DNA of 47,079 nucleotides from Thermoproteota archaeon (GCA_027078475.1 JALWYH010000096.1:1-47079); one strand, 5' to 3'; positions 23,548-32,424 are shown, counted from the stretch's first letter. A program made the numbers and translations. The notes: a model not told the origin generated them from the letters alone.

Positions 23548-24447
23548 TTGAGGAAGCTGCTCTACCTGCTAGCGCTGGTCGTGGTGATCCTGATCGCCTA
23601 CGCCCTGATCCCTAGGCGGAGGGGTCAGGTGGTGGCCGCAACTATCCAGGGAGGGATAAGCACCCTCGATCTCATGGAGGGGAGGGCCGACTGGCTCAAG
23701 GTGGTGAGGTTCGACAAGCCCCTAGATGTGGCCCAGGCCCTCTCCAAGGGCGAGGTGGACGTGGCCGTGATAACCTCGGAGATGTACGCCAAGTTCGCCC
23801 TCTCCTCCAGGAGGGGCCTGAAGGTGATCGCAGCCGAGATGATGCAGAACCAGGCCATCGTGGGGGTGGACGATATAGGGGCCCTCAAGGGGAAGAGGGT
23901 CGGCGCGACGACAGCCAGCGGCACCTTCGCCATGTTCCAGGCCTACGCCAGGCTCGCGGGGGTCAGGGGATACGAGGTGGTGGACATGCCCCCGCCCCAG
24001 CTGCTCACCGCCCTCGAGAGGGGAGACGTGGACGCGGTGGTGGTCTGGGAGCCCATGGCCTCCAAGCTCATAGCTGAAGGGAGGAAGCACGTGGACTTCA
24101 CCGACCTGGCCAGGAGGTACGTGGGGAAGCAGCCCGTCATGCTGGTGTGGGTTGCCACGGATGATTTCCTCAAGAGACCGGATGATGTGAGGGCTTTCCT
24201 GAAGCTGAGGGACCAGGCCGCTCGTGAGTGGGATAGAGAGGCTCCGGCCATCCTGAAGAGGATCTACGGGCTCAACGACGACGAGGTGAGGGTCCTCATG
24301 AAGAGGGTGAGGATATGGACTGGGGACCTTGGGGATGCCAGGGAGGGGATAATAGCGGCGTGGGAGCTGGCCAGGGAGGGCGGCTACCTCAAGGTGGACG
24401 AGAGCACGCTGAGGGATCTGGCATCTAGGGCCTTCTGGAGGGGATAG
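23548..24447 (+). CDS. ABC importer substrate-binding protein, NitT/TauT type
   Basis: A 299-residue binding protein with an N-terminal hydrophobic anchor (LLYLLALVVVILIAYALI, residues 4-21) and no lipobox. The fold features are those of the NMT1/SsuA/ThiY group: IQGGISTLDLMEGR near the start, VDVAVITSEMYAKFAL, ALKGKRVGATTASGTF near 112-127, and ERGDVDAVVVWEPMA near 151-165. Substrates in this group include nitrate, sulfonates, taurine and thiamine precursors; the sequence does not decide. Start TTG 23548 is the only one that gives a complete signal anchor. A strong hairpin begins immediately after the stop codon. Confidence 0.85.
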   Translation: MRKLLYLLALVVVILIAYALIPRRRGQVVAATIQGGISTLDLMEGRADWLKVVRFDKPLDVAQALSKGEVDVAVITSEMYAKFALSSRRGLKVIAAEMMQNQAIVGVDDIGALKGKRVGATTASGTFAMFQAYARLAGVRGYEVVDMPPPQLLTALERGDVDAVVVWEPMASKLIAEGRKHVDFTDLARRYVGKQPVMLVWVATDDFLKRPDDVRAFLKLRDQAAREWDREAPAILKRIYGLNDDEVRVLMKRVRIWTGDLGDAREGIIAAWELAREGGYLKVDESTLRDLASRAFWRG

Positions 24448-24504
24448 GTGGTTGGCCGGGTCGGGGCATCGGGCGGGTCCGAGCCCGATCCCGGGCCCAA
24501 CCAC
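24448..24504 (+). promoter_or_regulatory. Long hairpin between binding-protein and permease genes
   Basis: GTGGTTGG at 24448-24455 pairs perfectly with CCAACCAC at 24497-24504, and inside it ATCGGGC (24468-24474) pairs with GCCCGAT (24483-24489) around an 8-base loop; GGG and CCC between add more pairs. It starts directly after the TAG of the binding-protein gene. No U-tract follows, so it may stabilise the 3' end of the first cistron or slow transcription rather than act as a classic terminator. Confidence 0.6.
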
Positions 24505-24566
24505 TCCAGACAAATTCTTAAGGAGCCAACCCGGGGTGTCCGAGAGTTGCCTTGAGAGGTAATAGC

Positions 24567-25337
24567 ATGGCCGCCAGGGAGAGGATCGGCGCGAGGAGGG
24601 ATGAATCCGCCTTCAGGGCCGGCAGGATACTGGCGGGCGCGTTCATCCTGCTGATATGGCTGTCGGCATCTGCAACGGGCATGCTCCCTGGACCGCTGGA
24701 GGTGGCCGAATACCTGGCGGGCATGAGAGCCAGCGAGCTCCTCCCCCAGGTGCTGAAGACCCTCTATAACAGCGTGACTGGATTCTCCCTATCTTTCCTG
24801 GCCTCGATGGTCCTGGGTCTCCTGTCTCACAGGTTTTCTCTCATCAGGGGGTTCTCGGAGGCCCTGTCCGAGATATTCAACAGCACATCCGCCCTCGTCT
24901 GGTCCCTGGTCCTGGTGGCCACCCTGGGGGTTCTGAGCCCGCTTCCCCCCATACTGGTCGTGGCCGCGGTCACCCTGCCGCACATACTCACCGCCACCGT
25001 TTCAGCCCTCTCCTCGGCCGATCCCGGCCTGCTTGAGGCCGTCAGGGCCATAGGAGCCAGGCCCTCCGATGAGTTCTTCGAGGTGATCCTGCCGAGCTCC
25101 GTCCCCCTTCTGGCCTCCGCATCTAGGGTCGGCCTGGGAACCGCCCTCAGGATAAGCGTGGTCGCGGAGGCATTCGGCTCCAGCGGGGGGGTGGGATACA
25201 TGATAATCAGGAGCTACAACCTGGCCGACGCCTCGGGAGTGCTGGCCTGGTCCATCGTCCTGATAGCCCTGGTCTTGGGGCTGGATCAGCTGATACTGAA
25301 GCCACTGGAGAGGAGGGCCAGAAGATGGCTGGAGTGA
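24567..25337 (+). CDS. ABC importer permease, NitT/TauT type
   Basis: A 256-residue permease with about six hydrophobic helices. The EAA-type coupling loop is visible near 165-182 (LLEAVRAIGARPSDEFFEVI followed by LPSS). I chose ATG 24567 because GAGGT lies six bases before it; TTG 24552 is five codons upstream. A TATA-like AAATTCTTAAG (24512-24522) suggests an internal promoter. It overlaps the ATPase gene by 13 bases. Confidence 0.88.
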   Translation: MAARERIGARRDESAFRAGRILAGAFILLIWLSASATGMLPGPLEVAEYLAGMRASELLPQVLKTLYNSVTGFSLSFLASMVLGLLSHRFSLIRGFSEALSEIFNSTSALVWSLVLVATLGVLSPLPPILVVAAVTLPHILTATVSALSSADPGLLEAVRAIGARPSDEFFEVILPSSVPLLASASRVGLGTALRISVVAEAFGSSGGVGYMIIRSYNLADASGVLAWSIVLIALVLGLDQLILKPLERRARRWLE

Positions 25338-26101
25338 TCTTGGAGGTATCCTCTGTCTACAAGACCTTCTCGGAGCCGGTGCTCGCCGGCATCTCGCTTG
25401 AACTCAGACCGGGGGAGGTTCTGGGGGTGGTGGGTCCGAACGGGTGCGGCAAGACCACCCTGCTGAGGATCATGGCTGGCTTGGAGGAGCCGGACGGGGG
25501 AAGCGTGAGGAGGGAGGGGAAGGTAGGGATAGTATTTCAGGAGGACAGGCTCCTCCCTTGGAAGACCCTGTGGGAGAACATCGCCCTAGGGCTGAAGTAC
25601 AGGGGGATCAGGGGGGAGGAGCTGGTGAGGCGGGTCAGGGAGTACTCTAGGATGGTCGGGCTCTCGGACTCGGACCTGTCACTCCATCCTAGGAAGGCAA
25701 GCGGGGGCACCAGGAGAAAGGCCGCCTTGGCCAGGGCCCTGGTGCTGGAGCCGGACATCCTGCTGCTGGACGAGCCGTTCACCGGGCTAGACGTCAGGGC
25801 TAGGTCCTCACTCAGGGAGGCACTGAGGTGGATCTGGGACGAGTACGGACTATCCACGGTGATAGTCTCGCACCAGCTGGAGGAGCTCCTTCCCCTGGCC
25901 GACAGGGTGTACGTCCTAACCCCGAAGCCGGCCAGGGTATCGGAGGAGATAGATCTGGGTGGCATGGATCTGGAGAGGAGGTTGGAGAGGGTGAAGGAGG
26001 CCCTCCTCCACATCCTATCGGGAGCTGGAGTGGGCAGGCCCCCTCATCGACCACAGGACGGGGATAAGTCCCATCACGATCATCCCCAGTACGAGGGATG
26101 A
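25325..26101 (+). CDS. ABC importer ATPase, NitT/TauT type
   Basis: A 258-residue ATPase. Walker A is GPNGCGKTT near 38-46, the Q-loop is in GIVFQEDRLLPWKT near 74-87, and Walker B is DILLLDEPFTGLD near 145-157. The signature motif reads KASGGTRRKAALARAL instead of LSGGQ/M-x-R-x, a mild departure that is tolerated in this group. The last 24 residues (after LSGAGVG) are not typical and are encoded opposite the 3' end of the convergent CPBP gene. Confidence 0.9.
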   Translation: MAGVILEVSSVYKTFSEPVLAGISLELRPGEVLGVVGPNGCGKTTLLRIMAGLEEPDGGSVRREGKVGIVFQEDRLLPWKTLWENIALGLKYRGIRGEELVRRVREYSRMVGLSDSDLSLHPRKASGGTRRKAALARALVLEPDILLLDEPFTGLDVRARSSLREALRWIWDEYGLSTVIVSHQLEELLPLADRVYVLTPKPARVSEEIDLGGMDLERRLERVKEALLHILSGAGVGRPPHRPQDGDKSHHDHPQYEG

Positions 26102-26770
26102 GAACTGAAGCTGGGGGGAGCTGAAGCGGAAGTAAGTGTTGCATGTGTCCATCGCGGCGTGCAGCAGGGATGGACCAGCTATGTTCCACCCCATGCGATA
26201 GTATGCCGACAGCAGGATCCCCGCCAGGAAGGCGAAGGTCAGGTGGAGGAACGTCATCGCGGGCCCGTAGCCGGCCACCAGCAGATCTATTGGCAGGTGA
26301 GCCAGGGAAAAGATGAGGGAGCTTAGCACGGCGGCCGTCCAGAATTCGCCCCCGCAATCCCTGTAGATCATGGAGAAGTAATAGCCCCTGTTCATCAGCT
26401 CCTCGGTCGGACCCACGGCCAGGAAGAGGTAGCCGACTACAAGGGGATCGGGCCGGACCGGGCTACCGAGAGCCAGATAGACCGAGATCAAGGCCAGAGA
26501 ACCCAGTAGGGCCAGAAAGACGGATTTCCTCAGCCCCCTCCCGGATACGCCCACATCGCTCCAAGAATCCCCAAACCTCCTCAGGAAGAGGTACACGAGC
26601 CCCGGTATGATCAGGATCTTCGCTAGGGACTCCACTATCACGGGGATCGGTTGGTGGGGTATCACCTTCCACCCGAGCATGCCGGTGAGGAACCTGTAGG
26701 GCGTCCACACCACCACGAAGACCGTGAAGAGCTGCAGGGATTTCCTCAGCCCGGGTCCCGAGCATCGCAT
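26015..26770 (-). CDS. CPBP-family intramembrane metalloprotease
   Basis: A 251-residue membrane protein with the CPBP (CAAX protease/bacteriocin-processing) motifs: TEELMNRGYYF near 121-131 (EExxxR), FSLAHLP near 152-158 (FxxxH), and a C-terminal LLHAAMDT near 215-222. Several hydrophobic helices surround these. In archaea such proteins may process prenylated proteins or peptides; the substrate is unknown. The 3' end overlaps the convergent ATPase gene by 87 bases. Its N-terminus (LRKSLQLFTVFVVVWTPYRF) is copied in a short gene 190 bases upstream. Confidence 0.85.
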   Translation of the reverse strand: MRCSGPGLRKSLQLFTVFVVVWTPYRFLTGMLGWKVIPHQPIPVIVESLAKILIIPGLVYLFLRRFGDSWSDVGVSGRGLRKSVFLALLGSLALISVYLALGSPVRPDPLVVGYLFLAVGPTEELMNRGYYFSMIYRDCGGEFWTAAVLSSLIFSLAHLPIDLLVAGYGPAMTFLHLTFAFLAGILLSAYYRMGWNIAGPSLLHAAMDTCNTYFRFSSPQLQFSSLVLGMIVMGLIPVLWSMRGPAHSSSR

Positions 26771-26959
26771 CGGGATTCATGGTAGGTCCGCAATAAAATA
26801 CAGCGCCAACGGCGCTCCTCGAGACACTGATCCCGCCTCACCCACTCGCAAGGGCGGTCCGCGGTGATGGGTTAGGTGCGAGCGAGGGGGCGCTCGGAGG
26901 ATCCATGGGAGATGAGATGAAAGGGGAGAAGAGGAGAGAAGGGAGGGAGGGCCCGCGGT

Positions 26960-27076
26960 TCATCCAGGCTTGTCGGTGCTCCCACGCCTCAGGAGCCACC
27001 AGCCGAGCCGCCCTGTGATGTAGCGGTAGGGGGCCCATATCATGATGAACGCGGAGAAGAGCTTCAGGGACTTCAC
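26960..27076 (-). pseudogene. Fragment copy of a CPBP protease N-terminus
   Basis: A 38-residue frame from GTG 27076, preceded by the strong ribosome-binding sequence AAGGAGGG. KSLKLFSAFIMIWAPYRYIT matches KSLQLFTVFVVVWTPYRFLT at the start of the CPBP protein encoded at 26015-26770, and RLGW matches MLGW; after this it ends RRGSTDKPG and stops. It is either the decayed remnant of a tandem paralogue or a functional single-span membrane peptide. The gap 26771-26959 between the two holds purine-rich sequence and no gene. Confidence 0.6.
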
Positions 27077-27219
27077 GATACCCTCCTTACCCACCGGGTC
27101 ACCGGGCAACCGGGCAGCTGTCCAATAAATGAGTGCACTATCCGGGCACCCGAGCGGCGGCAGCGCAGATCTCCCCACCGAGCTGGTTGACGGACCACCT
27201 CCCGGAGCAACCCGATCCG

Positions 27220-27236
27220 ATCAGCATCACGCTGAT
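27220..27236. repeat. Inverted repeat upstream of the phosphohexomutase gene
   Basis: ATCAGC-ATCAC-GCTGAT is a perfect 6-base inverted repeat. Related GCTGATC (27253-27259) and GATCAG (27281-27286) follow before the TATA box, so this could be an operator region. Further upstream, 27092-27116 carries three near-direct copies of ACCGGGY(A/C). Confidence 0.4.
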
Positions 27237-27287
27237 TCGGGAGCCCACGGCCGCTGATCCCCGGCGAATCCACCCGGCCCGATCAGA

Positions 27288-27296
27288 ATTAATTTA
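27288..27296 (+). promoter_or_regulatory. TATA box of the phosphohexomutase gene
   Basis: ATTAATTTA lies 29-37 bases before ATG 27325 and predicts transcription start near 27317. Confidence 0.6.
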
Positions 27297-27324
27297 GACC
27301 CTCCGTTGTAACTCGATATCCGAC

Positions 27325-28668
27325 ATGAGGGTCTTCGGGACATCGGGATTCAGGGGCTACATCAACGGCAAGCTGAACCCCCTCAACGTGGTAAAATTGG
27401 CCCTCTCCTTCTCCACATTCCTATCCGGTGGCAGGGTGGCCGTCGGAAGGGATGCCAGGCTGGGCAACAGGGTCATCCACCCATCCTTCGTGTCCGGCCT
27501 CCTCGCCGGTGGCAGCGACGTGATAGACTTCGGCCTCACGTCGACTCCGGCCCTGCTCCACGGGATGAAGGGGAGAGGCGACGGAGCTTCCATGATAACC
27601 GGCTCCCACACCCCACCGGACATACACGGGATCCTCCTCTTCAGAGGGGACACGGCCGAGATCTTCGGACGCGACGAGAGGGAAATAGAGAGCATATTCG
27701 AGGGAGAGAGGTTCCAGCTAGCTCCACTGGATGATCTGGGTGAGGTGGAGCGGGGAGATCCCCTCCCCAGCTACAGGGAGGATGTGAGGGGAGAGTTCCC
27801 GACCCTGAGCGGCACCATAGTTCTCGACTCGGGCCATTCGCCCGCGGTCAGAGACTTCCTCGGCGTGCTGGATGACCTCGAAATCAGGGTGCTTAACGGC
27901 CAGATCAGGGGGGATTTCCCCGACAGGCCTCCGGAGCCGGATCGGAGATCGCTGCGATTGCTCGGAGAAACGGTCAGGGAAAATGGTGCCACGTTCGGAT
28001 TATCGCTGGACGGGGATGGGGACAGGGCGATCTTCGTCGATGAGAGGGGAGAGGTGATCCCTCCCGACAGGCTGGGAATACTCTTTGCCTTGGAAGAGGC
28101 CAAAAGCAGGGGTATAAGGAGGGTGGCGTGTCCCGTCAACACCACCGGCGCGGTGGAGGTCCTCAGGGAGCACGGGATCGAGATAATCTACACTAGGGTG
28201 GGGCCTCCCGCCATGGCCGAGGCGATACTGGAGAGGGGAGCGGGTTTCGCCTTCGAGGAGTCGGGTAAGTACATCTGGCCGGGTAACATCCTCTACGGGG
28301 ATCCGGTCTACGCCACCGCTAGGCTGCTGCAGATCCTAGACGGGGTGCCCCTCTCGAGATCGCTCTCATGGATACCTGAGAGGCACACTAGGAAGGGTGC
28401 AGTCCCCTGCCCGGATCACCTGAAGGAAAGGCTGCTCTCAGAGGTTGAGGCGTTGGTCGAGCCTCTGGGGGACCCGATCAGGATAGATGGCGTGAAGGTC
28501 CTCTTGGAGGACGGGAGCTGGATGCTCTTCAGGCCCTCGGGGACTGAACCGGTGTTCAGATATCATGTCGATGCTCCCACGGAGGGGAGGGCGCTCGAGC
28601 TGGAGAGGGAGGCCCTGTCCCTGATCAGGAGTGCAGGCAGGGCCGCAGGCCTTGAGAACCTTAATTAA
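27325..28668 (+). CDS. Phosphohexomutase (phosphomannomutase/phosphoglucosamine mutase)
   Basis: A 447-residue alpha-D-phosphohexomutase, interconverting hexose 1- and 6-phosphates for glycan or nucleotide-sugar synthesis. All four family sites are visible: FGTSGFRG at 4-11, the phosphoserine loop TGSHTPP with Ser94, the metal site DGDGDR near 229-234, the sugar-binding FEESGKY near 310-316, and the phosphate site RPSGTEP near 403-409. The sugar loop reads AFEESGK rather than GGExSGH, so substrate (mannose, glucose or glucosamine) is open. A TATA box for the next gene overlaps its stop codon. Confidence 0.92.
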   Translation: MRVFGTSGFRGYINGKLNPLNVVKLALSFSTFLSGGRVAVGRDARLGNRVIHPSFVSGLLAGGSDVIDFGLTSTPALLHGMKGRGDGASMITGSHTPPDIHGILLFRGDTAEIFGRDEREIESIFEGERFQLAPLDDLGEVERGDPLPSYREDVRGEFPTLSGTIVLDSGHSPAVRDFLGVLDDLEIRVLNGQIRGDFPDRPPEPDRRSLRLLGETVRENGATFGLSLDGDGDRAIFVDERGEVIPPDRLGILFALEEAKSRGIRRVACPVNTTGAVEVLREHGIEIIYTRVGPPAMAEAILERGAGFAFEESGKYIWPGNILYGDPVYATARLLQILDGVPLSRSLSWIPERHTRKGAVPCPDHLKERLLSEVEALVEPLGDPIRIDGVKVLLEDGSWMLFRPSGTEPVFRYHVDAPTEGRALELEREALSLIRSAGRAAGLENLN

Positions 28669-28669
28669 G
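28661..28669 (+). promoter_or_regulatory. TATA box of the AOR gene
   Basis: TTAATTAAG overlaps the last two codons and stop of the phosphohexomutase gene. The predicted start near 28690-28697 fits GTG 28690 or TTG 28699 as a leaderless start. Confidence 0.5.
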
Positions 28670-28689
28670 ATCCGGTAGACCTTGACCTG

Positions 28690-30486
28690 GTGGTCTGCTT
28701 GAAGGGTTATGGCCTCATACAATGGGTCGATCTCTCGTCCGGTGATCAAAGACGTGAACCCCTCCCCGACGATCTGGCTCTGAAGTTCATCGGAGGCAAG
28801 GGCCTCGGGGCCAAATTCCTCTATGACATGACGGACGAGAGGACCGACCCCCTCGGTCCCGACAACCCGCTGATATTCGCCATAGGACCGTTCACCGGGA
28901 CCGCAGTTCCCTACTCCGGCAAGGGGACCTTCGTGTTCAGATCCCCCCAGACGGGCATAATAGGAGAATCCGTGGTGGGGGGAACGTTCGGAGCCGCTTT
29001 CAGGTGGGTGGGCTACACCGCCCTGGTTATAACGGGCAGGTCGGAGAAACCAGTCTACCTCGTCGTCAGGGAGGACGGCGTGGAGGTCAAGGATGCCAGC
29101 CACCTCTGGGGGAAGACCATATACGAGACCGAGGAGGAGCTCAGGCGGGAATACAGCAGGAGCTCCGTCGCCTCAATAGGACCAGCCGGCGAGAACCTGG
29201 TGAAGTTCGCCGTCATAGGGAATGAGAAGTGGAGGCAGGCCGGCAGGACCGGTGGAGGAGCGGTGATGGGATCCAAGAGGCTGAAGGCCATAGTCATCGA
29301 CTACGACACCATGAAATGGGATGCGGCCGACCCGGATGGGGTCAGGAAGTACACCTCCGAGGAGATCATACCCAGGGCTAGGGAGGAGCTGAAGTCTTAC
29401 TTCGAGAAGGGGACCACCGGGCTGGTGGAACTGGCCAACGAGTGGGGCTTCTTCCCGAGCTACTACTGGTCCAAGGGCAGCGTCGAGGGCTGGGACAGGA
29501 TAGCCTGGGAGGCCATAGAGAGGGAGGTGTTCGTCCACGCCAAGGGATGCTTTGGCTGCCCGACCCCCTGCGGGAGGTACAGCAGGGTGAAGGAGGGGAA
29601 GTACGCCGGAAGCGAGGTAGAGGTGGAGTACGAGACGGTCTACTCCATAGGAGGCCTGGCGGCCATCACCGACATAAAGGCGATAGTGTGGCTCAATGAT
29701 CTGATAGACGGCCTGGGGATGGACAGCATAACCATCGGGAACGTGTTCGGATTCGCCATAGAGGCCTACAAGAGGGGCAAGCTCGATCCGGGATTCAAGC
29801 TGGATTACGGCGAGCCGGAGTCCCTCTACGAACTCACCAAGATGATAGCCAGGAGGGAGGGGGTCGGTGACATCCTCGCCGAGGGGGTGAGAGCCGCCTC
29901 CGAGAAGCTGGGTCTCCAGGACCTGGCGATACACGTCAAGGGGCTCGAGCCGGCAGGGTACGATCCTAGGACCCTCAAGAGCATGATCCTCAGCTACGGG
30001 GTCTCCTCCAGGGGGGCCTGCCACCTGAGGCTGACCGGCTACTTCGCCGACATAAAGGGGCTCGGAGGGGACAGGAATTCCGTCACCATGGAGAAAACGA
30101 AGGTTCTTGCCGATCTGGAGGAGAAGGGTGTGCTCGAGGACTCATTCGTCATATGCAAGTTCACTAGGACCCTGATAGACTGGGAACAGATGGCGAGGTA
30201 CTACACCCTCATCACGGGAAGGGATACCGGCGTCGAGGATCTGAAGACAGCTGCCAGGCGCATAATAAACCTCGTCAGGATGTACAACGTGAGGCTCGGA
30301 ATCAGGAGGAAGGATGACAGGCTCCCCAAGAGGCTCTTCAAGGAGTCTTTCGTGCACGACGGCGAGGAGAGGAAGATAACCGAGGAGGAGCAGGAGAGGT
30401 TCCTCGATTACTACTACGAGATAAGGGGATGGGACAAAGATGGGGTCCCCAAGCCAGAGACCCTGAGGAAGTACGGACTGGCGTGA
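28690..30486 (+). CDS. aor: Aldehyde ferredoxin oxidoreductase family enzyme (W/Mo)
   Basis: A 598-residue AOR-family enzyme with a bis-pterin tungsten or molybdenum cofactor and a [4Fe-4S] cluster, oxidising aldehydes to acids with ferredoxin as acceptor. Seen: KGYGLIQWVDLSSG at the start, KFIGGKGLGAKFLYD near 32-46, GGTFGAAFRWVGY, the cluster cysteines CFGCPTPCGRY near 287-297 with a further Cys in FVICKFT, and DSITIGNVFGFAIEAYKRG. Start GTG 28690 or TTG 28699. In this peptide-oriented genome a role in oxidising aldehydes from amino-acid breakdown is likely but not shown. A hairpin GGTGGG-7-CCCACC (30514-30532) follows the stop. Confidence 0.92.
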   Translation: MVCLKGYGLIQWVDLSSGDQRREPLPDDLALKFIGGKGLGAKFLYDMTDERTDPLGPDNPLIFAIGPFTGTAVPYSGKGTFVFRSPQTGIIGESVVGGTFGAAFRWVGYTALVITGRSEKPVYLVVREDGVEVKDASHLWGKTIYETEEELRREYSRSSVASIGPAGENLVKFAVIGNEKWRQAGRTGGGAVMGSKRLKAIVIDYDTMKWDAADPDGVRKYTSEEIIPRAREELKSYFEKGTTGLVELANEWGFFPSYYWSKGSVEGWDRIAWEAIEREVFVHAKGCFGCPTPCGRYSRVKEGKYAGSEVEVEYETVYSIGGLAAITDIKAIVWLNDLIDGLGMDSITIGNVFGFAIEAYKRGKLDPGFKLDYGEPESLYELTKMIARREGVGDILAEGVRAASEKLGLQDLAIHVKGLEPAGYDPRTLKSMILSYGVSSRGACHLRLTGYFADIKGLGGDRNSVTMEKTKVLADLEEKGVLEDSFVICKFTRTLIDWEQMARYYTLITGRDTGVEDLKTAARRIINLVRMYNVRLGIRRKDDRLPKRLFKESFVHDGEERKITEEEQERFLDYYYEIRGWDKDGVPKPETLRKYGLA

Positions 30487-30698
30487 CCTCATGGCTTGGC
30501 TGAAGTGGACTGAGGTGGGAGCACTCCCCACCACTCACACAACCCCTTACCCTCTATCTCTTCCCACTTCTCCTCCCTCGATGCCCGTGTGGCGGGTGCG
30601 GACCGCAGCCCGGGCGGTGCCATCCTCCACCCTCAATGTCACGACAGTCGTACCAACATGTCGATTTCTTTAATGCGACCTCGCTAAATCTGAGAAAG

Positions 30699-30708
30699 CT
30701 TATATTAA
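30699..30708 (+). promoter_or_regulatory. TATA box of peptide importer operon 1
   Basis: GCTTATATTA predicts transcription start near 30730. A GAGGGG element at 30735-30740 lies nine bases before ATG 30750. The rest of the gap 30487-30698 has no gene. Confidence 0.65.
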
Positions 30709-30749
30709 TCACGGCGGTCCGTTGATTTACCCCAAGAGGGGATGTCAGA

Positions 30750-32414
30750 ATGAGTGGGAAGGATTGGGGCATAGCGATAGTCCTACTTATTATCGGTCTC
30801 CTCATAGGATACCTGGCCGTCGGGCCAGGCAGGACCACCACCACGACCGTCACTCGGACCTCCGTCAAGACCGTGACCGTGACCCAGACCGCGGGAGCTC
30901 CCCCGCCCAAGACCACTACGAAGACCGCTCCTCCCAAGAAGTACGCCGACACAATAGTGATAGGTGTCACCGACAAGGTGTCCGACCTAGATCCGGCCAA
31001 CGCCTACGACTTCTACACATGGGAGGTCTTCAACAACATAGGGGAGGGTCCCTTCAAGTACAAGCCCGGGACCACCGAGCTGGTCAAGGGGATAATAGAG
31101 GACTACCAGGTCCAGGAGGGAGGCAAGGTATACATCCTCAAGCTCAGGAAGGACCTCAAGTTCGCTGACGGAACTCCCTGCACCGCTAAGGACCTGAAGT
31201 GGTCCATAGACAGGGTGGCCAGGATACAGGGAGATCCGGCGTGGTTCGTGCTGGATTTCGTCAACAAGACCGAGGTGATAGACGATCACACCCTCAAGAT
31301 AGTCCTGAAGCAGCCCATCGCCTTCTACCCCGCGGTGCTGGCCGTTCCGACGTACTTCCCCATACCGCCGAGCAAGTATCCAGCCGACAAGATATCCTCC
31401 GATAATACCGCGGGTAGCGTGGGTCCCTACAAGATAACCAAGTGGGTCAGGGACCAGGTCCTCGTGCTAGAGACCAACCCCTACTACTACGGCGAGAAGC
31501 CCAAGACTCCCAAGGTCGTAATCAAGTTCTACAAGGACGCCACGACCCTCAGGCTGGCGCTGGAGAGCGGCGAGATTGACGTGGCCTGGAGGACGCTCAA
31601 CCCGACGGACATAAAGGACCTGATGAAGAAGCCGAACATACAGGTGATCGAGGGCAAGGGCTCCTTCATAAGGTACATCGTCTTCAACACGAAGATAAAG
31701 CCCTTCGACAACAAGAAAGTCAGGCAGGCCCTGGCAGCGGCCCTGGACAGGAAGGCCATAGCAGAGAGGGTCTTCCTTGGCACGGTCGACCCCCTGTACA
31801 GCCTCGTTCCCATGGGCATGTGGAGTCACGTGGATGCCTTCAAGGAGAAGTACGGTGAGGCCAACGTGGAGCTGGCCAAGAAGCTGCTGAAGGAGGCCGG
31901 CTACTCCGAGTCGAACAAGCTCAAGGTCGAGCTCTGGTACACGCCGTCCCACTACGGTGACACCGAGGCTGACGTCGCTGCGCTGATAAAGGAGGCCTGG
32001 GAGAAGACCGGCATGGTCGAGGTCACCGTGAAGAGCGCCGAGTGGAGCACCTACCTGGAGCTCACCAGGAAGGGCCAGCTGCCCGTGACCCTCTACGGCT
32101 GGTACCCCGACTACATAGATCCGGACGACTACCTGTACCCGTTCCTCCACACGGGATCCAACAGGTGGCTGGGCGAGCCCTACAGCAACCCGAAGCTGGA
32201 CAAGATTCTCGAGCAGGCTCAGGTGTCACTGGACCACAACAAGAGGGAGCAGCTATACAAGCAGGCCCAGGAGATACTGGCGGAGGATGCTCCGATAGTC
32301 CCCATATTCCAGGGCAAGCTCTACGTCGCCGCCAAGAAGAACGTTCACGGCATAGTACTCGATCCCATAATGCTGCTCAGGTACTTCCTGATCTACAAGG
32401 AGACCGGCAGTTAA
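30750..32414 (+). CDS. dppA: Oligopeptide ABC importer binding protein 1
   Basis: A 554-residue SBP_bac_5 protein. The N-terminus has an uncleaved-looking membrane anchor (IAIVLLIIGLLIGYLAV, residues 8-24) followed by a Thr/Val/Pro-rich linker (about 29-60) typical of archaeal surface lipoprotein-like or pilin-like anchors, then the binding domain from ADTIVIGVTDK. The family signature is seen in YILKLRKDLKFADGTP and KDLKWSIDRV. The first 52 residues are nearly identical to those of the second binding protein (39113), while the rest is strongly diverged. First gene of a five-gene operon. Confidence 0.92.
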   Translation: MSGKDWGIAIVLLIIGLLIGYLAVGPGRTTTTTVTRTSVKTVTVTQTAGAPPPKTTTKTAPPKKYADTIVIGVTDKVSDLDPANAYDFYTWEVFNNIGEGPFKYKPGTTELVKGIIEDYQVQEGGKVYILKLRKDLKFADGTPCTAKDLKWSIDRVARIQGDPAWFVLDFVNKTEVIDDHTLKIVLKQPIAFYPAVLAVPTYFPIPPSKYPADKISSDNTAGSVGPYKITKWVRDQVLVLETNPYYYGEKPKTPKVVIKFYKDATTLRLALESGEIDVAWRTLNPTDIKDLMKKPNIQVIEGKGSFIRYIVFNTKIKPFDNKKVRQALAAALDRKAIAERVFLGTVDPLYSLVPMGMWSHVDAFKEKYGEANVELAKKLLKEAGYSESNKLKVELWYTPSHYGDTEADVAALIKEAWEKTGMVEVTVKSAEWSTYLELTRKGQLPVTLYGWYPDYIDPDDYLYPFLHTGSNRWLGEPYSNPKLDKILEQAQVSLDHNKREQLYKQAQEILAEDAPIVPIFQGKLYVAAKKNVHGIVLDPIMLLRYFLIYKETGS

Positions 32415-32424
32415 CTCCCCCTCC

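Noticed and set aside
30840-30960. Repetitive ACC/ACG triplets
   Set aside because: They encode the threonine-rich linker of the binding protein and are not a DNA repeat element or CRISPR.
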